64,000 nt of DNA from Paracoccus endophyticus (GCF_003286075.1 NZ_QLUV01000001.1:186001-250000), one strand, 5' to 3'; counted from the stretch's first letter, positions 32,398 to 42,805 are shown. Numbers and translations: made by a program. Notes: generated by a model from the letters alone, not told the origin.

Positions 32398-33074
32398 CCT
32401 GCCGCGCCCTCGAGCCGGCCGTCGCGCAGGCGGATCGTGCGGGCGCAGCGGGCGGCCAGGTCCGGGGCGTGCGTGACCAGCACCAGCGTCGTGCCGGCGT
32501 CGCGCACCATGCCGAACAGCAGGTCGGCGATCTGCCGGCCGGTCGCCTCGTCCAGGTTGCCGGTCGGCTCGTCGGCCAGCAGGATCGCGGGCCGGGGCGC
32601 CAGCGCCCGGGCCAGCGCCACGCGCTGCTGCTCGCCCCCCGACAACTGCGCGGGATAGTGATGGGCGCGCTCGCGCAGGCCCACGGCCGCCAGCCCGGCC
32701 ATCGCCTGCTGCTCGGCGTCGGGGCGGCGCGCCAGTTCCAGCGGGATCGCCACGTTTTCCAGCGCGGTCATGGTCGGGATCAGGTGAAAGCTCTGGAACA
32801 CGACGCTGAGGTGGTCGCGGCGGAACCGCGCCAGCGCATCCTCGTCCAGCGCCGTCAGGTCGCGGCCCAGCGCGCGGACCCGCCCGGCGGTCGCCTGTTC
32901 CAGCCCCCCCATCAGCATCAGCAGCGACGACTTGCCCGACCCGGACGGGCCGACCAGGCCGACCGTCTCGCCCGCCGCCACGCCCAGCGTGATGCCGCGC
33001 AGGATCTCGACGGGGCCGGCGCTGGACCCCAGCGTCAGGCGGACGTCGTCAAGGGACAGAACAGGGTCCGGCAT
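32394..33074 (-). CDS. ABC transporter ATP-binding protein (YbbA/LolD-type)
   Basis: A 226-residue ATPase of the MacB/LolD/YbbA group that pairs with the FtsX-like permease. Seen: Walker A GPSGSGKSS, the Q-loop VVFQSFHLIPTMTALENV typical of this group, signature LSGGEQQRVALARAL, Walker B ILLADEPTGNLD, and the switch His in LVTHAPDL. The length is standard. The ATG at 33074 is preferred because the open frame upstream lacks protein character. It is divergent from the esterase over 111 bases. Confidence 0.93.
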   Translation of the reverse strand: MPDPVLSLDDVRLTLGSSAGPVEILRGITLGVAAGETVGLVGPSGSGKSSLLMLMGGLEQATAGRVRALGRDLTALDEDALARFRRDHLSVVFQSFHLIPTMTALENVAIPLELARRPDAEQQAMAGLAAVGLRERAHHYPAQLSGGEQQRVALARALAPRPAILLADEPTGNLDEATGRQIADLLFGMVRDAGTTLVLVTHAPDLAARCARTIRLRDGRLEGAAG

Positions 33075-33185
33075 GGCAGGTCCTTTGCGCGGGCGGGTCA
33101 TGGACGGCAACGTTTCATCCGGCCCCCCGGTGCCATCGCGGCCGCGCGTCACTAGATCATGGGAAACGGAAAAAAGGGACCCGCC

Positions 33186-33842
33186 ATGTTCGTTCGTGTT
33201 CTGGGTGCGATGCTGGTCGCGGCGCTGCCGGCCGTCGCCATCGCCCGGCCGGTGACGGTCGCCGCGCTGGGCGACAGCCTGACGCAGGGATACGGCCTGC
33301 CGCAGGATGACGGGCTGGTCCCGCAGTTGCAGGCCTGGCTGCGCGGGCGGGGGGCCGACGTGACCATCGTCAACGCAGGCGTGTCGGGCGACACCACCGC
33401 GGGCGGGCTCAGCCGCGTGGACTGGACCCTGACGCCGGACGTGGACGGGCTGATCGTGGCGCTGGGCGGCAACGACCTGCTGCGCGGCATCGACCCGGCG
33501 GTGGTCCGCGCCAACCTGGGCGGCATCCTTGACGCCGCGCGCAAGGCCGGGGTGCCGGCGATGCTGGTCGGGATCGCGGCCCCCGCGAACTATGGGCCCG
33601 AGTATCGGGCGGCGTTCGACGCCACCTTTGCCGACCTGGCCGACAGCCATGACGTGCCGCTGATTGCGTCGCTGCTGGCGCCGATCCTGGCCGCCCCCGA
33701 TCCGCGCGCGGTCATGCAGGCCGACGGCATCCACCCCGATGCGGACGGCGTCCGGCTGATCGTCGAGGCGGCGGGGCCGCAGGTGCTGGGGTTCGTCGCG
33801 GCCCTGGGCGCCTGCCCGGCGGGATGCGCCGCCGCGCCGTGA
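33186..33842 (+). CDS. secreted SGNH esterase/thioesterase (TesA-like)
   Basis: A 218-residue GDSL/SGNH hydrolase of the TesA/arylesterase group (acyl-CoA thioesterase I, protease I, lysophospholipase L1). Seen: signal peptide MFVRVLGAMLVAALPAVAIA, cut near ARP; block I ALGDSLTQGYGLP with the nucleophile Ser, block II Gly in GVSGDTTAGG, block III LGGNDLLRG, and block V DGIHPDADG with the catalytic Asp and His. Exported to the periplasm. The divergent pairing with ybbA/ybbP genes is conserved in proteobacteria and suggests joint action on lipids. Confidence 0.94.
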   Translation: MFVRVLGAMLVAALPAVAIARPVTVAALGDSLTQGYGLPQDDGLVPQLQAWLRGRGADVTIVNAGVSGDTTAGGLSRVDWTLTPDVDGLIVALGGNDLLRGIDPAVVRANLGGILDAARKAGVPAMLVGIAAPANYGPEYRAAFDATFADLADSHDVPLIASLLAPILAAPDPRAVMQADGIHPDADGVRLIVEAAGPQVLGFVAALGACPAGCAAAP

Positions 33843-33856
33843 CGCCACGGGGCCGG

Positions 33857-36100
33857 TCAGGCCGACGCGCGGGCCAGATACTCCGTGACGACGGGGCGCA
33901 GGTTGCAGGCGCCCTCGTCGCGGGCGGCGTCGATCAGGCCGCGCAGCGCGCACAGGTCGATCCGCCGGATCAGCGCCTTGACCGGCCCCACCGACGCCGG
34001 CCGCATCGACAGCCGCCGCAGCCCCAGCGCGGCGAATGTCGCGGCCTCGGCCGGGCGGCCCGCGTCCTCGCCGCAAAAGCTCAGCGGAACGCCCGCCTGG
34101 GTGCAGCGGTCCACGATCTGCGCCAGCAGCGCGACGAAGGGGGTGCTGAGCGTGTCATAGCGGCGGCGGACGCGCTCGTTCTCTCGGTCGGCGGCAAAGA
34201 AGAACTGCTTGAGGTCGTTGCCGCCGATCGACACGAAGTCGCAGGCCCGGAAGAACGCCGGCGAGGCGAAGGCCAGCGACGGGGTTTCCAGCATGGCGCC
34301 CACCTTGATCCCGCTGGGCAGCGCATGGCCCATCGCGCCCTCACGCTCCAACTGGTGCATCAGCATGGCGCGGGCCTGCGTGAACTCGCTTTCCTCGGCG
34401 ATAAAGGGGAACATGACCTGCAGTTCCCGCCCGGCGGCGGCGCGGATCAGGGCCTGCAACTGCATCTGCAGCACGCCGCGCTTGTCGAGGCCCACGCGGA
34501 TGGCGCGCCACCCCATGGCGGGGTTCGGCTCGTCCTGAGGCTTCATGTAGGGCAGGACCTTGTCGGACCCGATGTCCAGCGTGCGGAACACCACCGGCTT
34601 GCCGTGCGCGTTGTCCAGCACCCGGCGATACATGGCCGCCAGCTCGTCGCGGCGGGGCACGCGGGTGCGGGTCAGGAACTGCAGCTCGGTGCGGAACAGC
34701 CCCACCCCCTCGGCGCCCGAGCCTTCGAGGCTGGGCAGGTCGCCCATCAGCCCGGCGTTCATGTGCAGCTCGACCCGGCAGCCGCACAGCGCCGTCGCCG
34801 GCAGGGTGCGCAGGTCGGCATAGCGGCTTTGGGCTGCCGCCTGCATGGCGATCTTGTCGCGGAAGGCGGCGGCCACCGACTCCTCGGGGCGCAGGTGGAC
34901 GATGCCCGTGTCGCCGTCCACCAGGATGGTGTCGCCGTTCAGCGCCTCGGCGGTGATGCGGGTCGCGTGGATGACCAGCGGGATGGACAGCGCCCGCGCC
35001 ACGATGGCGGCATGGCTGCCGACGCTGCCTTCCTCGAGGACGACGCCGCGCAGGCGGCGGCCATAATCCAGCAGCTCGGCGGGGCCGATGTTGCGCGCGA
35101 CCAGAACCGGGTTGGGCGGCATCTCGGCCCCGGTGTCGCGCCCCTGCCCGGTCAGGATGCGCAGCAGCCGGTGGGCCAGGTCGTCCAGGTCGTGCAGCCG
35201 GTCGCGCAGATAGGGATCGGGCGAGGCTTCCAGCCGCGCGCGGGTCTGAAGCTGTTCCTTCTCGACCGCCGCCTCGGCGGAAAGGCCCCGTTCGATGTCG
35301 TCCATCATCCGCCGCAGCCAGCTGCGGGACTGGGCGAACATCCGGTAGGTTTCCAGCACCTCGGCGCCCTCGCCCTTGGGCATGGCGTTGGTGCTGAGCA
35401 TCTCGTCCAGCGACCGGCGCAGCATCGCCATCGCCTCGGTCAGGCGCGCGCGCTCCTTGTCGGGATCGTCGCCGACGGGGTTGGTCACCACCACCCGCGG
35501 CTCGTGCAGCCAGACCTGACCCTCGGCCGCGCCCTCCTGCCCGGCCAGGCCGCGGATCATCGCGGGAAAGCGGTGGGTCGAGGGCTGGGCGTCGTTGCCC
35601 ACGAAGGCGCCCAGCTCGGCCATCTCGGCCAGCACCATGGCCACGACCTCAAGGCCGTAGATCTCGTCCTCGGTGAACTCGCGCGCCGCGCGCGACTGCA
35701 CGACCACGACCCCCAGCTTTTCCCCGACGCGCTGGATCGGCACGCCCAGGAACGACGGGAACACCTCCTCGCCGGTTTCGGGCATGAAGCGGAAGCCGGG
35801 TTCGGCCGGCGCGTTGGCGGTGTTCAGGGGGCGGCCGGTGCGGGCCACGCGGCCGACCAGCCCCTCGCCCAGCCGCAGGCGGGTCTTGTGCACGGATTCG
35901 GGGCGCAGCCCTTCGGTCGCACACAGTTCCAGCGTCTGGGGATCGCGGAACAGATAGATCGAGCACACCTGCGTGCCCATCGAATCGGCTATGTGGTGGG
36001 CAATGCTGTCCAGCCGCGCCTGCCCGTCGCCGGGCGCGGCCAGCGTGTCGCGCAGTCGGCCCAGCAGCTTGCGAGAGTCGCTTTCGCCCCGGTTCGGCAT
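33857..36100 (-). CDS. ptsP: phosphoenolpyruvate-protein phosphotransferase PtsP (EI-Ntr)
   Basis: A 747-residue enzyme I of the nitrogen phosphotransferase system, which takes phosphate from PEP and passes it to NPr and then EIIA-Ntr to regulate potassium, nitrogen and carbon metabolism. Layout: GAF sensor domain (about 20-160, ending VVAMVLAEMAELGAF), HPr-binding N-domain, swivelling phosphohistidine domain with His363 in EEGSVGSHAAIVARAL, and the C-terminal TIM barrel with SIGGNDLKQFFFAADREN and LSFCGEDAGRP. The GAF domain separates PtsP from sugar-PTS enzyme I. It follows lysC by 93 bases on the same strand, a neighbourhood common in Rhodobacterales. Confidence 0.96.
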   Translation of the reverse strand: MPNRGESDSRKLLGRLRDTLAAPGDGQARLDSIAHHIADSMGTQVCSIYLFRDPQTLELCATEGLRPESVHKTRLRLGEGLVGRVARTGRPLNTANAPAEPGFRFMPETGEEVFPSFLGVPIQRVGEKLGVVVVQSRAAREFTEDEIYGLEVVAMVLAEMAELGAFVGNDAQPSTHRFPAMIRGLAGQEGAAEGQVWLHEPRVVVTNPVGDDPDKERARLTEAMAMLRRSLDEMLSTNAMPKGEGAEVLETYRMFAQSRSWLRRMMDDIERGLSAEAAVEKEQLQTRARLEASPDPYLRDRLHDLDDLAHRLLRILTGQGRDTGAEMPPNPVLVARNIGPAELLDYGRRLRGVVLEEGSVGSHAAIVARALSIPLVIHATRITAEALNGDTILVDGDTGIVHLRPEESVAAAFRDKIAMQAAAQSRYADLRTLPATALCGCRVELHMNAGLMGDLPSLEGSGAEGVGLFRTELQFLTRTRVPRRDELAAMYRRVLDNAHGKPVVFRTLDIGSDKVLPYMKPQDEPNPAMGWRAIRVGLDKRGVLQMQLQALIRAAAGRELQVMFPFIAEESEFTQARAMLMHQLEREGAMGHALPSGIKVGAMLETPSLAFASPAFFRACDFVSIGGNDLKQFFFAADRENERVRRRYDTLSTPFVALLAQIVDRCTQAGVPLSFCGEDAGRPAEAATFAALGLRRLSMRPASVGPVKALIRRIDLCALRGLIDAARDEGACNLRPVVTEYLARASA

Positions 36101-36193
36101 CGGCCCGTCAACCCTTCCTGGTCAACCTGATGTGACGGCAGGCACGGCCCTGCGGCCACGTCCCGCCCGCCCCGCGGTCCTCATCCGGCGCGC

Positions 36194-37450
36194 TCAGGCC
36201 TTGTCCAGGTCAAAGGCATCATGCAGGGCCTGCACGGCCAGTTCCATATAGCGCCGGTCGATCAGCACCGAAATCTTGATCTCGCTGGTGGCGATGACCT
36301 TGATGTTGATGTTTTCGTCGGCCAGCGCCTTGAACATGCGCGCGGCGACGCCCGCATGGCTGCGCATCCCGATGCCCACGACCGACACCTTGGCCACGTC
36401 GTCGTCCACGCTCAGCTCGTCATAGGCGATCAGCCCAGCGGCGCGGGCATCCTCCATCGCGCGGCGGGCGCGATCGACCTGGTTGACGGGGCAGGAAAAG
36501 GTCATGTCGGTGACCGCGCCCGGATGATCGTCGTAGTCGCGTTCGGAAATGTTCTGGACGATCATGTCCACGTTGACGCCGGCCTCGGCCAGCGGCGCGA
36601 AGATGGCGGCGGAAATGCCGGGCCGGTCCTCGACCGTGACCAGCGTGATCTTGGCCTCGTCGCGCGAATAGGCCACGCCGGAGACGACCTTGGATTCCAT
36701 GATCTCATCCTCATCGCAGACCAGCGTGCCGCTGGTTTCATCGGTATCCTCGAAGGACGACAGCACCCGCAGGCGGACGTTGTAGCGCATCGCCAGCTCG
36801 ACCGAGCGCGTCTGCAGAACCTTGGCGCCCAGGCTGGCCAGCTCCAGCATCTCCTCGAAGGCGATGCGGTCCAGCTTGCGGGCCTTGCGGCTGATGCGCG
36901 GATCGGTCGTGTAGACGCCGTCCACGTCGGTATAGATGTCGCAGCGCTCGGCCCCGAAAGCGGCGGCAAAGGCCACGGCGGTGGTGTCGGACCCGCCGCG
37001 CCCCAGGGTCGTCACGCGCCCGTCCGGGCCGATGCCCTGGAACCCGGCGATGACGGCGACCTTCATGCCTTCGGCAAACTTCTGGTCGATATTGGCGCGC
37101 GGGATCGACACGAAGCGCGCCGATCCGTGCTGCGCGGTGGTGTTTATCGGCACCTGCCAGCCCTGCCAGCTGCGCGCGGGCACGCCCATCGCCTGCAGGC
37201 GCAGCGCCATCAGCCCGGCGGTGACGTTCTCTCCGCTGGCGACGACGGCGTCGTATTCGCGCGCGTCATACAGGCGCGAGGTCCCCTCGACCCAGCCGAC
37301 CAGCTCGTTGGTCTTGCCCGACATGGCGCTGACGATGACGATCACGTCATGGCCGCGCTCGACCTCGCGCTGCACCTTGCGGGCGGCGTTCGCGATGCGG
37401 TCCAGGTCGGCCACCGAGGTGCCCCCGAATTTCATCACCAGAAGCGGCAT
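36194..37450 (-). CDS. lysC: aspartate kinase
   Basis: A 418-residue aspartokinase, first step of lysine, threonine and methionine synthesis. Seen: the N-terminal MKFGGTSVADLDRI, GRGGSDTTAVAFAAA, IYTDVDGVYTTDPR, and two C-terminal ACT domains (about 265-340 and 345-415) that bind feedback inhibitors. The length fits the monofunctional lysine/threonine-sensitive type. The ATG at 37450 opens MPLLVMKFGG directly at the kinase motif. It is upstream of ptsP and probably in one transcript with it. Confidence 0.97.
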   Translation of the reverse strand: MPLLVMKFGGTSVADLDRIANAARKVQREVERGHDVIVIVSAMSGKTNELVGWVEGTSRLYDAREYDAVVASGENVTAGLMALRLQAMGVPARSWQGWQVPINTTAQHGSARFVSIPRANIDQKFAEGMKVAVIAGFQGIGPDGRVTTLGRGGSDTTAVAFAAAFGAERCDIYTDVDGVYTTDPRISRKARKLDRIAFEEMLELASLGAKVLQTRSVELAMRYNVRLRVLSSFEDTDETSGTLVCDEDEIMESKVVSGVAYSRDEAKITLVTVEDRPGISAAIFAPLAEAGVNVDMIVQNISERDYDDHPGAVTDMTFSCPVNQVDRARRAMEDARAAGLIAYDELSVDDDVAKVSVVGIGMRSHAGVAARMFKALADENINIKVIATSEIKISVLIDRRYMELAVQALHDAFDLDKA

Positions 37451-37528
37451 CGACGGCCCCCTGCCAGGATCAACCGGACGGCTTCTAGGGCCGGCGCCCG
37501 CCATTCGCAAGTGGCGCCGCAGGCCGGT

Positions 37529-37954
37529 TCAGTTCACCCGGCGCTTGCGCAGGAACGGCAGGGGGGTGATCGGCACGCCCTCCTCGAGCAGGGCGCGGGC
37601 CTCCTCCAGCGGGGCCTCGCCGTGGATGGCGCGCTCGGGCTTGCGGCCTTCGTGCATGTCGCGGGCCTCGGTCGCAAACGCATCGCCCACATAGTCCGAG
37701 GTTCGCTCGACATGGGCGCGCAGCTCGGCCAGCCGCTGCTCGACGGTGCTGGCGGGGGCCTTCAGCGGATGCGCCTCCTCGTCGGCGGCGCGCACGGGCA
37801 CCGCCGGGGCCATGGGCGCCTTGGCGATGCTGGTCGAGCCGCAAACCGCGCAGCTGACCTGCCCCCCCGACAGCAGCGCGTCAGAGCCGCTGGCCGACCG
37901 GAACCAGCTGTCGAAGTCGTGCCCCTTGTCGCAGCGCAGCGCATAGCGGATCAT
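37529..37954 (-). CDS. DUF1178 family protein
   Basis: A 141-residue protein of the uncharacterised DUF1178 family. Seen: the opening MIRYALRCDKGHDFDSWF, then SCAVCGS, so two Cys pairs or near-pairs that could bind zinc, a polar linker, and the conserved C-terminal core DYVGDAFATEARDMHEG and GEAPLEEARALLEEGVP. Soluble; no function is established. The ATG at 37954 starts at the family's N-terminal motif. It sits between waaA and lysC, all on the minus strand. Confidence 0.9.
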   Translation of the reverse strand: MIRYALRCDKGHDFDSWFRSASGSDALLSGGQVSCAVCGSTSIAKAPMAPAVPVRAADEEAHPLKAPASTVEQRLAELRAHVERTSDYVGDAFATEARDMHEGRKPERAIHGEAPLEEARALLEEGVPITPLPFLRKRRVN

Positions 37955-38018
37955 CGTGACGGAAACTCCTGTCCCTGGCGGCAAATATCGGCCCCGCGCG
38001 GCCGCCGTGCAAGGGGCC

Positions 38019-38049
38019 GCGGGGTCGCACGGGGTCACGCGGGGTCGCG
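38019..38049. repeat. short tandem repeat, 10-bp unit, three copies
   Basis: GGGGTC recurs at 38021, 38031 and 38041 within near-identical 10-base units (CGGGGTCGCA-like) in the 108-base gap between waaA and the DUF1178 gene. It is a simple GC repeat with no assigned role. Confidence 0.6.
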
Positions 38050-38062
38050 GGCCGCGCGGCCG

Positions 38063-39256
38063 TCAGCGCCCGAGCAGCGCCAGCAGCCGGGCCGTCAGGG
38101 CGGCGGGATCGGGCGCCTCGCGGTCCAGGGTCGCGCGGGCGGCGGCCCCCATGGCGCGCGCCGCGGCGGGATCGTCGGCCAGGGCGCCGACCGCCGCGGC
38201 CAGGGTCGCCCCGGTGATCGCGCGGGCCGCCCCCGCGGCCGCAAGCCGCGCGAAATCCTGCGCAAAGTTCGACACGTCCGGTCCGTGCAGCAGCGCGCAG
38301 CCGCAGGCCGCCGGCTCCCACGGGGTATGGCCGCCGCGATCGCTGAGCGATCCCGCGACAAGGCAAAGGCCCGCCGCCGCGGCCGCGGGCCGCATCACCC
38401 CCAGCCGGTCGATCAGCGTCACCGCGGCGTCCGGGTCCGGCCCGTCGCGCCAGCGCGCCAGGGACAGGCCGCGCGCGCGCGCCAGCGCGGCCACGGCGTC
38501 GGCCCGTCGGGGATGGCGCGGGGCCAGGATCAACCGCAGCCGCGGCCGCGTCGCGCGCAGGGCGGCATGGGCGTCCAGGACGATCTCGTCCTCGCCCTCG
38601 TGCGTCGAGGCGGCCAGCCACGTCGCGTCGCGCCGCGCATCGGGCGCGACCGGCGGCCAGGCGGCCGGTCCCATCAGCTTGAGGTTGGTGCGCGGCGCCA
38701 GCGCCTGCGGCCGCAGCCCCAGCGCGGCCAGCCGCCGTTCGGTCGCGGCGTCCTGCGCCGACAGCAGGTCCAGCCCGCCCAGGACGGGGGCCACCAGCCC
38801 GCGCATCCGCGCCCAGCGCGCCGCCGAGCGGGCCGACATCCGGGCCCCCACCACCGCCTGCGCGATCCCGCGCCGCCGGGCCGAGGCGGCGCGATTGGGC
38901 CAGATCTCGTTCTCGATCGTCACGACCAGGGCGGGCCGGGCCGCGTCCAGGAACCGCTCGACCGCCCCAGGCACGTCCAGCGGCGCCAGCCGTGCGGGCA
39001 ACCCCCAGCCCTGCGCCACGGCCCGCCCGGTCACGCTGTTGGCCGTGACCAGCACCGGCACCGCGGCGGCAAGATGCGACGCCAGCACCCGGGCCGAGTT
39101 CAGCTCGCCCACCGAGGCCCCGTGCAGCCAGACCCCGCCCGAGACATCGGGCGGGCCTGCGTCCAGCACCATGCGCTGCCGCGCCTCGGGACCGGCAAGC
39201 GGCGCGGCCCCGCGCAGCACGGCACCCGCCAGATACGTTGCTGCGCGATAGATCAT
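38063..39256 (-). CDS. waaA: 3-deoxy-D-manno-octulosonate (Kdo) transferase WaaA
   Basis: A 397-residue GT-B glycosyltransferase (family GT30) that adds Kdo to lipid A precursor at the inner-membrane face. Seen: WLHGASVGELNSA, the family's N-terminal motif with the catalytic Glu, VVTIENEIWPNRA, LAPRHPRRADAVAALA, and the C-terminal SLSDRGGHTPWEPAACG with the sugar-nucleotide-binding Glu. Slightly shorter than E. coli WaaA (425). The ATG at 39256 gives the expected MIYRAATYLAGAVLRG membrane-anchor start. Upstream lies tRNA-Cys. Confidence 0.93.
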   Translation of the reverse strand: MIYRAATYLAGAVLRGAAPLAGPEARQRMVLDAGPPDVSGGVWLHGASVGELNSARVLASHLAAAVPVLVTANSVTGRAVAQGWGLPARLAPLDVPGAVERFLDAARPALVVTIENEIWPNRAASARRRGIAQAVVGARMSARSAARWARMRGLVAPVLGGLDLLSAQDAATERRLAALGLRPQALAPRTNLKLMGPAAWPPVAPDARRDATWLAASTHEGEDEIVLDAHAALRATRPRLRLILAPRHPRRADAVAALARARGLSLARWRDGPDPDAAVTLIDRLGVMRPAAAAAGLCLVAGSLSDRGGHTPWEPAACGCALLHGPDVSNFAQDFARLAAAGAARAITGATLAAAVGALADDPAAARAMGAAARATLDREAPDPAALTARLLALLGR

Positions 39257-39359
39257 GCGGGGGTTCCAGGCTGTCGGGCGATCGGTGCGACCAGGGGATG
39301 CGCCAGGATGGCCCGGGTCGCCGCGCCCGCCAAGCCTTGCGGATGTCGCGGGTTGATGG

Positions 39360-39433
39360 TGGAGGCGGGTACCGGAATCGAACCGGTCTTCACGGATTTG
39401 CAATCCGCTGCGTAACCTCTCCGCCAACCCGCC
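39360..39433 (-). tRNA. tRNA-Cys (anticodon GCA)
   Basis: A 74-base cloverleaf on the minus strand: acceptor stem GGCGGGT/ACCCGCC, anticodon stem GGATT/AATCC around GCA, T arm with GGTTCGATTCC, and an encoded CCA (39360-39362 in plus coordinates). It lies alone between waaA and argG. Confidence 0.96.
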
Positions 39434-39674
39434 GCCGTGAGGTGCGCGACAGATAAGGCAAAGCCCAGGGCCGCGCAAGCGGATCGCATGAGGTGGCCGG
39501 GCGCGCGGCGTTGGCGCGGACAGCCGCTTGCGCGCGGGCGCACCAGGGCCGGACCGTCCTGGACGCCCCTCGCCAGCGCCCCCGCCCGCAGCCCGGCAAA
39601 ACCGGACCGGGCAGGCCTGCAAGACAGGCGCGGTGTCCCCGCGGCCTGCCCCGCGTCGGCGCGCGCGGGTGGCC
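39434..39674. other. 241-base gap, tRNA-Cys to argG
   Basis: Uniformly GC-rich sequence with no recognised gene, repeat or hairpin. It must carry the tRNA-Cys promoter (minus strand), but no clear boxes are seen. Confidence 0.4.
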
Positions 39675-40907
<1,233 letters not shown>

Positions 40908-41008
40908 GGCGGTCTCTCCGTGCGGACATGATCGCCGGCGGGGATAGGGCGTTTTGCCCAGCGTCACAAGGGCAGGCGGCGGACGCCCCGCCAGCGGCGG
41001 ATGCCGCG

Positions 41009-41034
41009 GCGCGGGCGCGGGCGCGGGCGCGGGA
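41009..41034. repeat. (GGGCGC)n hexanucleotide repeat
   Basis: About four copies of a 6-base GC repeat in the argG/ilvA divergent region, about 70 bases before the ilvA start. It could alter spacing by slippage; no evidence of function. Confidence 0.6.
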
Positions 41035-41101
41035 CCGGGCGGGACGGGGCGCGGCCCCGCGCCGGCTTGCCATGCGGCCCGGATGCGCGCACATCAAGGC
41101 G

Positions 41102-42385
41102 ATGCAGACGCCCGCCCCGATCCCACCGCACGCCGGTTCCGGCCCGTTCGCCGACGCCGTGGCCGATGCGGCGGCCGCTCTGCGGCCGCTGTTCGAACCC
41201 ACGCCCCTGCAGCGCAACGCCCTGTTGTCGGACCGCTACGGCGCCGACATCTGGCTCAAGCGCGAGGACCTGACCCCGGTGCGCAGCTACAAGCTGCGGG
41301 GCGCGCTGACGGCGATGCGCAAGGCGCTGGCGCTGCGGCCCGGCGCGCGTTTTGTCTGCGCCAGCGCGGGCAACCACGCGCAGGGCATGGCCTATGCCTG
41401 CCGCGAGTTCGGGGCGCAGGGCACGATCTTCATGCCCGTCACGACGCCGCAGCAGAAGATCCAGAAGACGCGGATGTTCGGCGGCGATTCGGTGCACATC
41501 GAGCTGTTCGGCGACTATTTCGACCAAAGCCTGCGGGCCGCGCAGGCGATGGCGCAGGACAGCGGCAGCGTGTTCCTGTCGCCTTTCGACAATGCCGAGG
41601 TGATCACGGGCCAGGCCACCGTCGGCCACGAGATCCTGGACCAGGGTCCGCCGCCCGATCTGGTGGTGCTGCCGGTCGGCGGCGGGGGCCTGTCAGCCGG
41701 CATGGCGCGGCTGTTGTCCGAACGCGCGCCCGCGACGCGCTTTGCCCTGGTCGAGCCTGCGGGCGGCGCCAGCCTGCACGCCGCGCTGGCGGCGGGGCAG
41801 CCGGTGACCCTGCCCACCGTGGACAATTTCGTGGACGGCGCGGCGGTCGCGCGGATCGGCGACCTGCCGTTCGCCACCCTGTCGCGCTTTGTCCCCGCCG
41901 ACCTGGTGCTGGCCCCCGAGGACCGGGTCTGCGCCACCATGCTGGAGATGCTGAACGTCGAGGGGATCGTGCTGGAACCCGCGGGCGCGCTGGCCATCGA
42001 CGCGCTGGCCGAGCTGGCGGCGCGCGGGCAGCTTTCCGGGCGGCAGGTGGTCTGCGTCTGCTCGGGCGGCAACTTCGATTTCCAGCGCCTGCCCGAGGTG
42101 CGCGAGCGCGCCCAGCGGCACGCGGGCGTCAAGAAATACTTCATCCTGCGCCTGCCGCAGCGGCCCGGCGCGCTGCGCGAGTTCCTCAACCTGCTGGGGC
42201 CCGACGATGACATTGCGCGGTTCGAATACCTCAAGAAATCGGCCCGCAACTTCGGCTCGGTCCTGATCGGGATCGAGACGACGCACCCCGCCAACCTTGC
42301 CGCGCTGAACGACCGGCTGCGGCAGGCCGGGCTGGACTGGCGCGACATCACCGGCGACGTGGTGCTGTCCGAATTCCTGATCTGA
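41102..42385 (+). CDS. ilvA: threonine ammonia-lyase (biosynthetic threonine dehydratase)
   Basis: A 427-residue PLP enzyme deaminating threonine to 2-oxobutyrate, the entry to isoleucine synthesis. Seen: the PLP lysine Lys64 in VRSYKLRGA, CASAGNHAQGMAYACRE, the Gly-rich phosphate loop LPVGGGGLSAGMA, VCSGGNFDF, and a C-terminal ACT-like regulatory domain (about 340-427) starting KKYFILRLPQRPGALREFL. The start at 41102 has AAGG upstream; an in-frame ATG at 41072 would add ten residues. The stop is seven bases from the stop of the convergent Hpt gene. ilvE lies 9 kb downstream. Confidence 0.95.
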   Translation: MQTPAPIPPHAGSGPFADAVADAAAALRPLFEPTPLQRNALLSDRYGADIWLKREDLTPVRSYKLRGALTAMRKALALRPGARFVCASAGNHAQGMAYACREFGAQGTIFMPVTTPQQKIQKTRMFGGDSVHIELFGDYFDQSLRAAQAMAQDSGSVFLSPFDNAEVITGQATVGHEILDQGPPPDLVVLPVGGGGLSAGMARLLSERAPATRFALVEPAGGASLHAALAAGQPVTLPTVDNFVDGAAVARIGDLPFATLSRFVPADLVLAPEDRVCATMLEMLNVEGIVLEPAGALAIDALAELAARGQLSGRQVVCVCSGGNFDFQRLPEVRERAQRHAGVKKYFILRLPQRPGALREFLNLLGPDDDIARFEYLKKSARNFGSVLIGIETTHPANLAALNDRLRQAGLDWRDITGDVVLSEFLI

Positions 42386-42392
42386 CCGCGCC

Positions 42393-42743
42393 TCAGGCCA
42401 CCGCCGCGCCGGCCTGGCCACCCAGCACGCGGTCCAGGTCGCGCATCAGGATCTGCCTTGACATGGCATAGCTGTCGGTCAGCGCCGCCGTGCGGACCTG
42501 ATCCGCGCGGCCCCGCATGACCTGCGTCTCGCACGACTGGCAAAGCCGGCCGAGCTCGGCCAGGCCGATGGTCTAGGCGCTGCCCTTGATGACATGCAGC
42601 CGCGTCCCCAGCCCCTCGGGCGGGACCGTGTCCAGCCGCATCACGGCGTCCTCGATCTCGTCCAGAAACAGGTCCAGGATCGCGCGGAAGTCCGGGTCCC
42701 CCAGGTCGCGATGCATCTCGCACAGTCGTTTCCAGTCGATCAT
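42393..42743 (-). pseudogene. Hpt (histidine phosphotransfer) gene interrupted by an amber codon
   Basis: From ATG 42743 a 116-codon frame encodes a small Hpt-like four-helix protein with the phosphorylatable His50 in RLHVIKGSA. Codon 57 is TAG (42573-42575), immediately after KGSA; downstream the same frame continues with TIGLAELGRLCQSCE, the normal continuation of an Hpt domain, to a TGA at 42393. One substitution, for example TTG to TAG, explains it. The full-length frame matches Hpt size (about 110-120). The truncated product would keep the His but lack half the bundle. It may be a pseudogene, a sequencing error or a readthrough gene. Divergent from a response regulator/PP2C gene across 114 bases holding a CtrA-like site. 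Confidence 0.85.
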
Positions 42744-42784
42744 CGCAGGCCCCGCACCAGGTCTGCCCCGCTCTAGCAGCGCCG

Positions 42785-42805
42785 GGTTGACGCAAGGTTA
42801 ACGCA
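42785..42805 (+). promoter_or_regulatory. CtrA-like binding site in the hpt / PP2C divergent promoter
   Basis: TTGA (42787-42790), seven bases, then TTAAC (42798-42802) matches the CtrA consensus TTAA-N7-TTAA with one mismatch. It is part of an 11-base-period direct repeat GGTTGACGCA/GGTTAACGCA (42785-42794 and 42796-42805). An additional TTAACC at 42820-42825 makes an inverted half-site. TTAA is very rare elsewhere in this GC-rich window. The site is 55 bases before the PP2C ATG and 42 before the Hpt ATG, so it could regulate either gene. Confidence 0.5.
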
